A stretch of 12,707 bases of DNA from a bacterium (GCA_024278345.1 JAJRTK010000155.1:1-12707); one strand, 5' to 3'; counted from the stretch's first letter, positions 1 through 5,857 are shown. Numbers and translations are program-made. Notes: generated from the sequence alone by a model not told the origin.

Positions 1-55
1 ACATCACCGCTGGGGCAGGCCTCCTTCCCGGCTCCGTGCAGCCCGGAGGGCGCTA

Positions 56-74
56 CACCGGCAAGATGCCGGTG
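56..74. repeat. Hairpin repeat element (ACCGGCAAGATGCCGGT type)
   Basis: CACCGGC (56-62) and GCCGGTG (68-74) form a perfect 7-bp stem around the loop AAGAT, followed by CCACCG. Read on the minus strand it would encode the peptide GTGILPV, a tail I have often seen on spurious hypothetical proteins in environmental genomes, which suggests a widespread palindromic repeat. The identification as a family rests on memory; the hairpin itself is directly visible. Confidence 0.6.
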
Positions 75-130
75 CCACCGTTTCGGCGAAGAAAATTGTA
101 AAGCAAAAACACGACAATTTGATAGGTCCC

Positions 131-217
131 CGCTGCGCCTATTTTTTGACGCTTTTTTTTCATGCTTCTGGGCTGGTTCGATTCCTCTCCATGAGTGTTC
201 AGTGGATACCCCAGGCG
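131..217. repeat. Dispersed intergenic repeat, copy 1
   Basis: This stretch aligns with 4549-4643. Shared blocks in order are CGCTxCGC, a T-run, TTTGACGC, a T/C-rich stretch, GGTTCGATTC, CATGAGTGTT and TACCCC or TAACCCC. This copy is slightly shorter and lacks the second GACGC/GCGTC hairpin arm. The GGTTCGATTC block resembles a tRNA T-arm, but the flanking arms do not pair, so I do not call a tRNA. Confidence 0.7.
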
Positions 218-415
218 TTTTTGTTTCTTCCGCGGTGGCGTCTTGACAATGTGAGTGGAAGTGGCTAGTGAAGAAGACGCGCATTGAGCGGGAAACCTTG
301 GTTCGTTGTGCAACAGTTTGTGGTGCATCCGGTGTACCAACCCGGGTGTATTTGAAAAAGCCACGATGGAGGGCATAGCCTAAAATCTACTGATAAAACA
401 ATTCTTTACGGGATC

Positions 416-491
416 TAGCGAGCTGTATGGCACGCTTGGTCTGAGGTTCGTCATCAGTAGGTCGGAGGTTGAACTCCTATCGCCGGCTCCA
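416..491 (+). pseudogene. tRNA-like remnant (3' half)
   Basis: The segment ends GGTCGGAGG, TTGAACT, CCTAT, then the seven bases CGCCGGC, T and CCA. This is the layout of a tRNA variable loop, T-arm, 3' acceptor strand, discriminator base and CCA end. The T-loop has G where tRNAs carry the invariant C56, one T-stem pair is lost, and upstream there is no GCCGGCG to pair with the acceptor strand. A D-arm-like GAGC...GCTT is present around 420-440. I read it as a decayed tRNA or a tRNA 3' fragment, such as an integration scar; chance resemblance is possible. Confidence 0.3.
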
Positions 492-501
492 TCTAGCCCA
501 T

Positions 502-572
502 GGTCATGAGGCGCCCTTCCGAGGGAGGGGAAACGCCGAAAGTTGGAAGGGCGTGCCGCGGCGATCATGACC
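502..572 (+). repeat. Long imperfect inverted repeat upstream of the PilZ gene
   Basis: GGTCATGA (502-509) pairs with TCATGACC (565-572), and just inside it CGCCCTTCC (512-520) pairs with GGAAGGGCG (545-553). The two stems are perfect (8 and 9 bp) and nested, with an asymmetric bulge of 2 versus 11 bases and a 24-base central loop. It ends 27 bases before the chosen start of the PilZ gene at 600, so it would lie in the 5' leader if transcription begins upstream. There is no T-run, so it does not look like an intrinsic terminator. Confidence 0.5.
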
Positions 573-599
573 CTCACACGCGGCGTTACGGGGTGGGCG

Positions 600-1055
600 A
601 TGCTCATCAGGTTGACGTTTCGGTCGTCGGAGGCTCTTCGTAGCCGTTGCGTGAACGCGCTTCGCCAGGGGCTCCTTTTTTTGCCATCGGCGGAGCCTCC
701 AGAACCGGGCAGCATCTGCCAGTTAGACTGGCTAGTCGAAGGGATGGGGCTGGTGCTTCGGGCGGGTGCCGTGAGCCTTGACGGCGCTCTGTTTGGCCCT
801 GGAACAGCCAGTGGCGACGGGTTTTGGGTCAAGATTCTGGAGTTTTCGCTGGTGGACTCTCTTCTTCGGGGGTGGCTCGAGTCCATAGGCTCGGTAGTTC
901 CTTGCGACTCCTGGAAGAATCTTCAGCCGGGACTTTCCGGGGCGGGCGTGGAGATCTCGGACCAGAAGCCGACAGCGGCAACTCCGAGCCCGGCAGAGCA
1001 ATCGCAGCTTCATGACGACGAAGACTTTGGTTGGCTTTCGGCGAACATCAAATAG
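600..1055 (+). CDS. Small degenerate PilZ-domain protein
   Basis: The 151-residue product has a PilZ-like core over residues 3-90: strand, 'NALRQGLLFLPSAEPPEPGS', strands around 'LVLRAGAVSL' and a closing 'GFWVKI'. This matches the layout of small stand-alone PilZ proteins common in Myxococcota-like genomes, which bind cyclic di-GMP and regulate motility or envelope functions. The usual D/N-x-S-x-x-G motif is NALRQG (residues 19-24), with leucine for serine, and no clear RxxxR precedes it, so nucleotide binding is doubtful. Residues 110-151 are polar and probably disordered. I chose ATG 600 because GGGGTGG lies just upstream and the domain begins at once; ATG 567 and TTG 543 are in frame but lie in the inverted repeat. 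The next gene follows after 45 bases on the same strand, suggesting an operon. Confidence 0.65.
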   Translation: MLIRLTFRSSEALRSRCVNALRQGLLFLPSAEPPEPGSICQLDWLVEGMGLVLRAGAVSLDGALFGPGTASGDGFWVKILEFSLVDSLLRGWLESIGSVVPCDSWKNLQPGLSGAGVEISDQKPTAATPSPAEQSQLHDDEDFGWLSANIK

Positions 1056-1100
1056 GGGAGTTCTCCCGTCCATCCCGGGGCGAATCCGGCGGCAAGACAG

Positions 1101-2375
1101 TTGGCTCACCAGAACTATCAGCTCAAGCTTATCGTTGTGACCTTGGCGCTCTGCGGCTCGACCTGCAAGCTTGTGGAGCTTTGGAACGAAACTTGCCGAA
1201 TTCGGATTGGTGAGGCAGTCGCCCTGGCCCGAGAGCTTGATGGAACGCTCAGAAGCACTGTTTATCCTCGGCCTCCGATTTTTTCGGGGCAAGTTCCTGT
1301 CCCCGGTGAAGCCACTTTTTTCTACGCCATGGCGGAGGCCGAGATGCCTCCCCATTCCCTCCGGGAAGACAGCCTTCTAGCCGAGACCGTCACCTTGGCT
1401 CATTTCGTGGCACAGCCGGCGGCGCTAGAGTTGTTGGACCGCTACAAGGCGTCACTCCAGCAGGTGGAGGCCGGGATCACCAGCAGTTCCTGCGGCCCCT
1501 GGCCCGATTTTGGAAAAGGGAGCCCCGATCCCAAGGTTCACGAGTTCCTTGCAAGTTTGCTGATGCTCCGAAGCCGCTTGAGGTTCCAGCTTGAAAAGGC
1601 GGAGGATGGGATTCAGGACCTTCTGGGAGCTTTGGAGTACGCACAGGATATTTGCCGTTTCACAAGAGTCCAGGTCTGTCGCCAGATGGTACCGATTCGC
1701 CTTCGCGGCTTGGCCATGACCCGGGCGATGATTCAGTCTCCCTTGACTGGGCCTCGGCTGGTAAGATTTCTGAAAGACGGGCTCCTGCTCCTGGATGAAC
1801 TTGATCCGGGGGTTGATTCCAACTTTCGTGCGACGACTCTGGAGACCCTCTTGGGCTTGAAGGAGCGCCTGGAAACGGAGTTGGACACTCGTTCCCGCCT
1901 TGAAAAGATCTTGACTGGCCCGCTGTTTTGGGCGGCGGGAACCGACCAGGCGGAAAAACTCAGGCGCCGACTCCAAGGGATTTCCAGGATTCGCTTGAAG
2001 TCCCTGGAGCCCCATAGAACCATGGTGAGTACCAAGGCTTTCTCCGCGGGCAGTCTTGCCGTGGGATCGTTATTGGAATCGGAAGCCCTACTCCCGGACT
2101 CCTTCAGAACCTTTGGTGACCAAGGCACCCGCATTACCGAAGCCAGGCGTTTGACGCTATTACTGGCCTCCCTGAGATTGCACCATGAGACGACGGGCAA
2201 GTTTCCCTTGGGGCTCAAGGGGCTCAAGGGACGGCAGCTCCGGAGAATCCCTTTCGATCCCTGGACCGGTCTTCCCTTTCATTATCGCCTCACGAATCGC
2301 GGCCCGGTTTTGTGGTCGAGTAGAACGGGAGAGAGAGAAACGCCATACCGGCTCGAACCAGGCCCGGACAGTTGA
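1101..2375 (+). CDS. Membrane-anchored protein of unknown function
   Basis: I do not recognise the family of this 424-residue protein as a whole. Residues 8-26 are hydrophobic (KLIVVTLALCGST) and look like a signal anchor, or a signal peptide without a clean lipobox. Residues 35-330 are mostly helical with many Leu, Arg and Glu. The C-terminal ~75 residues have the pattern 'LLLASLRLHHETTGKFP ... RRIPFDPWTGLPFHYR', a module seen at the end of many planctomycete-type envelope proteins. The start is uncertain: the open frame begins after the TAG of the PilZ gene at 1055, and TTG 1101 is the first plausible codon, with GTG 1137 the next; neither has a strong ribosome site. The 45-bp gap and shared strand suggest co-transcription with the PilZ gene, so a joint envelope or surface-machinery role is possible but unproven. 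Confidence 0.7.
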   Translation: MAHQNYQLKLIVVTLALCGSTCKLVELWNETCRIRIGEAVALARELDGTLRSTVYPRPPIFSGQVPVPGEATFFYAMAEAEMPPHSLREDSLLAETVTLAHFVAQPAALELLDRYKASLQQVEAGITSSSCGPWPDFGKGSPDPKVHEFLASLLMLRSRLRFQLEKAEDGIQDLLGALEYAQDICRFTRVQVCRQMVPIRLRGLAMTRAMIQSPLTGPRLVRFLKDGLLLLDELDPGVDSNFRATTLETLLGLKERLETELDTRSRLEKILTGPLFWAAGTDQAEKLRRRLQGISRIRLKSLEPHRTMVSTKAFSAGSLAVGSLLESEALLPDSFRTFGDQGTRITEARRLTLLLASLRLHHETTGKFPLGLKGLKGRQLRRIPFDPWTGLPFHYRLTNRGPVLWSSRTGERETPYRLEPGPDS

Positions 2376-2438
2376 GAACTCGCTGGAAGGCTTTGTGGTG
2401 ATCCGGGCTTCGTGCAACGGATCGAGCGGGTCGAACGC

Positions 2439-2511
2439 GGCGAGTAGCGGGCGCCGGACGGCGACCGATGGGAGCGGAACGCAACAAAAGGAGAACAGAA
2501 AGTCTACCGAA
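2439..2511 (+). repeat. Intergenic repeat 'TGGGAGCGGAAC', copy A
   Basis: Lies in the 238-base gap between 2375 and 2614, which contains no gene. It aligns over about 73 bases with 10999-11070: GGCGAGTAGCG, then a variable GC-rich stretch, CGATGGGAGCGGAAC (2466-2480), CAAC, an A-rich stretch and CACCGAA or TACCGAA. It stands about 100 bases before the epimerase-like gene. Its function is unknown. Confidence 0.6.
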
Positions 2512-2613
2512 AGCCATACCCTGGATGGAGAGCACTCTTCACACTCCGGGGGAGCATTCATGGATCTGGCCTCTTGCCACAAGTCCACACAAATTTCAGG
2601 AGAAGACTGAGGA

Positions 2614-3183
2614 ATGGAAAAAGCCACGGAGTCCTTGCCTAAAATAGCAGGCGCCTATGTGGGGCCGCCCAAGAGCTACGACGCCAAAACAAGCATCGAA
2701 GGAGTGGAAGTCCTTCATCTCCACCGCTTCGTCGATGATCGGGGTTTTTTTATGGAGCTCTTCCGAAATCGCTCCACACACCCCCGAAACGATGCCCTGG
2801 CACAGTTTTTCAGCAACGATCCACCGGCTCAGGTCAATTTTTCCATGGTCAACGTCCATGGGCACATCAAGGGGCTCCACTACCACCTGAAGCAGAAAGA
2901 CATCTGGTTCTGCCCGCCACCCTCGAAGATGAAGATTGTCCTTCTCGATGTCCGAGCCGACAGTCCCACCTTCAGAATGGCTCAGGTTCTGGTTGCTGGA
3001 GACGGCAATGACATTTTGGTGAAGATTCCCGAGGGCGTTGCCCACGGATATCGGCCCCTGACAAACCCCTGTTCCCTCTTCTACCTGGTGACCAGGGCCT
3101 TCGACGTAGACGATCCCGACGAATACAGAGTCCCATGGGACCATCCGTCGATTCGGGAGCTGTGGGACGTGCCCAACGGCTGA
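2614..3183 (+). CDS. dTDP-4-dehydrorhamnose 3,5-epimerase-like cupin
   Basis: The 189-residue product has the RmlC cupin signatures in order: 'VDDRGFFMELFR' (40-51), 'IKGLHYH' (85-91), 'LLDVRADSPTF' (110-120), 'VKIPEGVAHGYRPL' (136-149), 'FYLVTRAFD' (156-164) and 'EYRVPWDHPSI' (170-180). RmlC epimerises C3 and C5 of dTDP-4-keto-6-deoxyglucose in the cytoplasm during dTDP-rhamnose synthesis. The catalytic histidine is present (His89). The tyrosine of the 'TNYY' motif is phenylalanine (Phe163). The chain ends right after 'RELWDVPNG', before the 'LSxKD' tail that carries the dyad aspartate in Salmonella RmlC, so a standard reaction is uncertain. It may act on another sugar nucleotide or catalyse a single epimerisation. 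No rmlA, rmlB, rmlD or glycosyltransferase gene is nearby. ATG 2614 is preceded by AGGAG at about 11 bases. Confidence 0.85.
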   Translation: MEKATESLPKIAGAYVGPPKSYDAKTSIEGVEVLHLHRFVDDRGFFMELFRNRSTHPRNDALAQFFSNDPPAQVNFSMVNVHGHIKGLHYHLKQKDIWFCPPPSKMKIVLLDVRADSPTFRMAQVLVAGDGNDILVKIPEGVAHGYRPLTNPCSLFYLVTRAFDVDDPDEYRVPWDHPSIRELWDVPNG

Positions 3184-3198
3184 ATCGCAGCATCTTCC

Positions 3199-3216
3199 GC
3201 CGGAGTCCGGTCCGGC
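3199..3216. terminator. Possible hairpin between convergent genes
   Basis: GCCGGA (3199-3204) and TCCGGC (3211-3216) form a perfect 6-bp stem with a 6-base loop, in the 73-base gap where the epimerase-like gene and the two-PilZ gene converge. There is no T-run on either side, so intrinsic termination is only a guess from position. Confidence 0.3.
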
Positions 3217-3256
3217 AGGCTGAAGTCGTTGACCGGGCTGCGGAACCCTTCGCTTT

Positions 3257-4183
3257 TCAGGGGGGAATCGGCAAAGTGGATGGATCGGGAGGAGGTCCTA
3301 ACACTCCTTCCAGTCTCCAGGCAGTCACAAACCACATAAGCCCGGCCCAAGCGACGATGAATAGGACTGCGAGAGTCACCTTGAGGGCGAATGGCATCCC
3401 GCCCAAGGCAGCGCCAGGAACCGTTGGTTCCAGGATGCGAATCCCGGCGGCGGCAGCCTCTTCCGGGACCCAAACCTGCTCGCTCCGCGCCTTCTGCTCC
3501 CCGTAAGCCTCGGCAAGAGTGGGCCTTATCCATCGCACAAGGGGTCCGGGTATTTTGCTTCCTTCCAGCAGGCGCAGGGCCACGCCGTACCCTGATTCAC
3601 CGTATTTTGCGGAACCAGGCGGATCGACTCTCGCGATGCTCCCGCGAGCCCGGAAGGAGGCGATCTTCTCCCCCACTGGAACCATGAGCTCCAAAACAAG
3701 CTCCTGCCCCATGTCCCACCCCTTGGGCGAAGTGAGATAGGCGCCGGTTTCGCTGATATCCAAGAGCTTGGCCGCATGCTTGGGCTCATCGATGCCCAAA
3801 CGGGCCGCCAAGTCGGCAATCACTCGCGCCGAGCGTTGAAGCTCAATCTTTGGCTGCCCCTTTTCGGATTCCTTCCTCGGTTCCGGAAGCCCCAGATACT
3901 GGCGAAGCTCTTGCTCACCTCTGGGGAAGGCATGAGCCTTGAGCTGAAAACCCTCGACGTTGTCTCGCTCTGGCTTGGCCGAAACCCCTAGGACCTCGAT
4001 CGTTCCTGCTTTTTCCGGTAGTGAGAAGCGGAGGCGAATCTTGGAGCCAACTCTTGGAGGGGACATGGTATGGACGAACATTCTTTGTGGCGAGAGTTTC
4101 GTCAGCAAGCCAAAGGCATTCTGGCCACCTTCCGTGTAGACCGCCTTGAGAGCGACTGCTACCGTCTTCGTCTCAGCACTCAT
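3257..4183 (-). CDS. Tandem PilZ-domain protein with C-terminal membrane anchor
   Basis: The 308-residue product carries two PilZ-like domains and one membrane segment. Domain 1 (about 5-95) is degenerate: 'KLSPQRMFV' sits where D-x-S-x-x-G should be, followed by 'VGSKIRLRFSLP' and 'GFQLKA'. Domain 2 (about 115-210) has the canonical DISETG (142-147) and the closing 'GYGVALRL' (198-205). The arginine motif in front is RSAR (117-120) rather than RxxxR, and is further away than usual. Residues 264-288 are strongly hydrophobic (a transmembrane helix), followed by a Pro-rich tail, so the PilZ domains should face the cytoplasm. PilZ proteins sense cyclic di-GMP and alter motility, polysaccharide export or transcription; no partner is identifiable here. 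ATG 4183 has GGAGGAGG seven bases upstream, a strong start. It is transcribed in the same direction as the HEAT gene but separated from it by a 439-base repeat block. Confidence 0.85.
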   Translation of the reverse strand: MSAETKTVAVALKAVYTEGGQNAFGLLTKLSPQRMFVHTMSPPRVGSKIRLRFSLPEKAGTIEVLGVSAKPERDNVEGFQLKAHAFPRGEQELRQYLGLPEPRKESEKGQPKIELQRSARVIADLAARLGIDEPKHAAKLLDISETGAYLTSPKGWDMGQELVLELMVPVGEKIASFRARGSIARVDPPGSAKYGESGYGVALRLLEGSKIPGPLVRWIRPTLAEAYGEQKARSEQVWVPEEAAAAGIRILEPTVPGAALGGMPFALKVTLAVLFIVAWAGLMWFVTAWRLEGVLGPPPDPSTLPIPP

Positions 4184-4339
4184 ACGCGCCTCCTCCCGGC
4201 GACCCCTGATCTTCGCCCGTGACCCCAGAGGTATTCCGAACCGGCTTTATGGATTTTTTGTTTCCCCCTCTATTTCAAGCGCATGGAAGAGCGCTCGTCA
4301 AGCTCAACAGTGGGTCACTTCGCGGCCAAGACCACGTCC

Positions 4340-4444
4340 GGGCAACGCCGCGCTCCGCTCGGCGGGCAACGCCGCGCTCCGCTCGGCGGGCAACGCCGCG
4401 CTCCGCTCGGCGGGCAACGCCGCGCTCCGCTCGGCGGGCAACGC
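4340..4444. repeat. 24-bp tandem repeat, four perfect units plus a partial one
   Basis: Units at 4340-4363, 4364-4387, 4388-4411 and 4412-4435 are identical, and the first nine bases of a fifth follow (4436-4444). Each unit begins GGGCAACG and contains the imperfect hairpin GCCGCGC-TCC-GCTCGGC, whose loop TCC also appears in the hairpin at 4466-4484. There are no unique spacers, so it is not a CRISPR array. The period is a multiple of three and all frames stay open, but no surrounding gene is recognisable. Confidence 0.9.
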
Positions 4445-4465
4445 ATCGCGTTACCCGGCGGTCGT

Positions 4466-4533
4466 CCGGGGACTCCGTCCCCGGTCCCCTGGCAGGGCTT
4501 CGCCCTGCACCCACCAGGGAGTTCACTCCCTGG
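4466..4533. repeat. Array of three small-loop hairpins
   Basis: Three perfect palindromes lie head to tail. CCGGGGAC/GTCCCCGG (4466-4484) has an 8-bp stem with loop TCC. GCAGGGC/GCCCTGC (4492-4508) has 7 bp with loop TTC. CCAGGGAG/CTCCCTGG (4514-4533) has 8 bp with loop TTCA. The linkers are short and C/A-rich (TCCCCT, ACCCA). Similar chains of C-rich hairpins occur between genes in other GC-rich genomes, from memory. With the 24-bp units upstream and GACGC/GCGTC downstream, this makes a nearly continuous row of hairpins between the two minus-strand genes. Confidence 0.85.
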
Positions 4534-4548
4534 ACCCACGTTTTTGTA

Positions 4549-4643
4549 CGCTACGCGTTTTTTTTTTTTGACGCTGCGCGTCTTTTCTTCTTCTTCGGGG
4601 TGGTTCGATTCTCCCATGAGTGTTAAGAGGTAACCCCTCGCCG
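4549..4643. repeat. Dispersed intergenic repeat, copy 2
   Basis: Aligns with 131-217. It contains ACGC-TAC-GCGT (4548-4558) followed by a run of T to 4569, then the perfect hairpin GACGC-TGC-GCGTC (4570-4582) followed by TTTT, then GGTTCGATTC, CATGAGTGTT and TAACCCC. Read on the plus strand, both small hairpins plus T-runs resemble weak intrinsic terminators. The match with copy 1 extends across the stop codon of the HEAT gene (4623-4625), so the last codons of that gene appear to lie inside the repeat. Confidence 0.7.
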
Positions 4644-5363
4644 TTTGACCCGTCCCCTCCTGTCCACCAGGTAACTGTCGGGCGCAATGGCTTCGACCTT
4701 TTTCCGGTATCCCTTGACGTGCCATTGATTCTGGGCAAGGACTTCCATGATGGCGTTCTGAAGGCGAATGCTCTCTTCCTCGTTGACCAGGGCTTCAAGG
4801 AGTGCGATCCTGGCCTGTTCATCCTCATTTTGCTGGCCCAGAACGGTGGCGGCGGCAACTCGGATATCGTCGTCGGCATCTTCCAACAAGAGCACGGCGC
4901 GCTCGGCGATCCGCCGATCCGTGAACTCCTCCAGGAACTGCAAGAGTTGGAGAGTCTTGGGGATGGTCCGCACTCCGGGGATCCCAATTTTTTCAAGAAT
5001 ACCGACGACAACTCCGACGCACGTTTCTGGTGATGCCAAACGGGAAAGAGCAATGAGGGGGAAACGGATTTCGTCTTCGTGTTCCAGGTAGGCCTGGATA
5101 GGTGGCAGGGCAAGCTCGCCCTTGGAGACCACGAGATCGAGGATGTAATCTTTTTCTTCCCTGTCCGTGATCCCCGAAGTAATCGTGCTTTTGAAGCGAA
5201 GAAGGAGCATGGCCACGGCCTCCCCCGTCTCTTCATTCGCCAAGAGATCGATGGCTTTGTGGCGTGCCTCTGGCGTGGAAATGTTCGATGCGAGTTTTTC
5301 GCCAGCCCGGCGAATGGCCCGTTTGTGCCTTTTTTCAGAGTCAAAAAAATCCAGTAGGCTGAT
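4623..5363 (-). CDS. HEAT-repeat protein, apparent ATC start
   Basis: From residue 1 the reading frame gives (M)SLLDFFDSEKRHKRAIRRA, the usual opening of a HEAT-repeat protein family I associate with Myxococcota-like bacteria. It continues with 'SGITDREEKDYILDLVV' (63-79), 'GELALPPIQAYLE' (82-94) and helical repeats to about residue 210, including 'AERAVLLLEDADDDIRVAAATVLG' around 153-176. Such alpha-solenoids are cytoplasmic protein-binding scaffolds; no catalytic motif is visible. No ATG, GTG or TTG exists near the family start. The frame is closed by TAG at 5421-5424 or earlier only upstream of this, and the first standard codon is TTG 5243, which would remove 40 conserved residues. AGGAGG at 5370-5375 is exactly six bases before ATC 5361-5363, so initiation there is the best reading; a sequencing error in an ATG is the alternative. 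The C-terminus (RRGVTS) ends within repeat copy 2. Total 246 residues. Confidence 0.8.
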   Translation of the reverse strand: MSLLDFFDSEKRHKRAIRRAGEKLASNISTPEARHKAIDLLANEETGEAVAMLLLRFKSTITSGITDREEKDYILDLVVSKGELALPPIQAYLEHEDEIRFPLIALSRLASPETCVGVVVGILEKIGIPGVRTIPKTLQLLQFLEEFTDRRIAERAVLLLEDADDDIRVAAATVLGQQNEDEQARIALLEALVNEEESIRLQNAIMEVLAQNQWHVKGYRKKVEAIAPDSYLVDRRGRVKRRGVTS

Positions 5364-5369
5364 GGCGCA

Positions 5370-5375
5370 CCTCCT
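5370..5375 (-). promoter_or_regulatory. Ribosome binding site that fixes the HEAT gene start
   Basis: Perfect AGGAGG on the minus strand with a six-base spacer (TGCGCC) before the ATC codon at 5361-5363. This is the ideal distance, and it is the strongest Shine-Dalgarno sequence near the gene. It is the main evidence for a start upstream of TTG 5243. Confidence 0.75.
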
Positions 5376-5589
5376 ATGGCGAGGGTCAGCGCCTGCGGAG
5401 CGCCGGCCAACCCAGGTCCAATGGAATCGAATGCCAGAGTTTAGATGACCTCAGCCATGCCGTCAAACCTAAAGCTCGGTGGAAATGGAAGTCTTGGGAT
5501 CTGGATTGCCCCTAAGGTGGCGGCTACTTCCCGGAACTCCGTGAATACCGCACAGCAGATGGTTGAACTCTCTTCTTCGAAACAGGCAC

Positions 5590-5618
5590 TTGACATATCC
5601 CAAAAGCATGCCTAATAC
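5590..5618 (+). promoter_or_regulatory. Sigma-70 type promoter of the tRNA operon
   Basis: TTGACA (5590-5595) is a perfect -35 box, followed by a 17-base spacer and TAATAC (5613-5618) as the -10 box. Transcription would start near 5625, about eight bases before tRNA-Ile. A strong consensus promoter is expected for stable RNA genes. The rest of 5376-5589 shows no gene or clear signal. Confidence 0.8.
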
Positions 5619-5632
5619 TTACTTTCGCCTGT

Positions 5633-5706
<74 letters not shown>

Positions 5707-5721
5707 CTTTTGGTTCGTACT

Positions 5722-5797
5722 GGGGGTGTAGCTCAGCTGGAAGAGCACCTGCCTTGCACGCAGGGGGTCAGCGGTTCGAGTCCGCTCACCTCCACCA
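5722..5797 (+). tRNA. tRNA-Ala (TGC)
   Basis: Cloverleaf with acceptor stem GGGGGTG (5722-5728) and CACCTCC (5787-5793), one G-U pair, discriminator A 5794 and encoded CCA 5795-5797. The anticodon loop is CTTGCAC with anticodon TGC at 5755-5757, and the T-loop is TTCGAGT. It starts 15 bases after tRNA-Ile. This Ile-Ala order is the one normally found in 16S-23S rRNA spacers, but no rRNA sequence flanks it here. Confidence 0.97.
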
Positions 5798-5826
5798 GTG
5801 GGTTCTGGGTCTGGGATCTTTCTTGA

Positions 5827-5857
5827 AAAGCGCTTTTTGGCGGAAAGCGTTTTTTTT
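5827..5857 (+). terminator. Rho-independent terminator of the tRNA operon
   Basis: CGCTTT (5831-5836) pairs with AAAGCG (5844-5849) around TTGGCGG and is followed by eight T residues (5850-5857). The stem can extend through G-T and A-T pairs with AAAAG upstream. It lies 30 bases after tRNA-Ala, and five bases past the 3' end of the M20 gene on the other strand, which it may also help to insulate. Confidence 0.85.

Larger units (their letters stand above)
1..599. other. Non-coding, repeat-bearing region
   Basis: I find no credible gene in the first 599 bases. Open frames on both strands have no recognisable domain, and one of them simply reads through the hairpin element near 56-74. The stretch contains that hairpin, a 7-bp inverted repeat (AAATTGT at 93-99 with ACAATTT at 114-120), copy 1 of a dispersed repeat (131-217), a tRNA-like 3' half (416-491) and a long imperfect inverted repeat (502-572). 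The piece at 218-415 shows nothing I can name. The window edge may cut a gene to the left, but no coding signal is visible in 1-52. Confidence 0.7.

Noticed and set aside
171-195. tRNA T-arm-like GGTTCGATTC in the dispersed repeat (also near 4601)
   Set aside because: The flanking bases do not form a T-stem in either copy and there is no acceptor strand or CCA.
53-376. Minus-strand open frame of 107 codons ending in GTGILPV
   Set aside because: It reads through the hairpin element at 56-74 and repeat copy 1, has no domain or ribosome site, and is best explained as repeat DNA.
2185-2610. Plus-strand open frame across the gap before the epimerase-like gene
   Set aside because: It overlaps the end of the previous gene in another frame and is Ser/Arg/Gly-rich with no domain; the gap is occupied by repeat copy A.
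4340-4444. Possible CRISPR array
   Set aside because: The units abut directly without spacers and there are no cas genes.
4275-4725. Open frames with repeated ALRSAGNA or RRAERGVA peptides
   Set aside because: They arise because the tandem unit is 24 bases long and free of stops; no start signal or flanking protein sequence supports translation.
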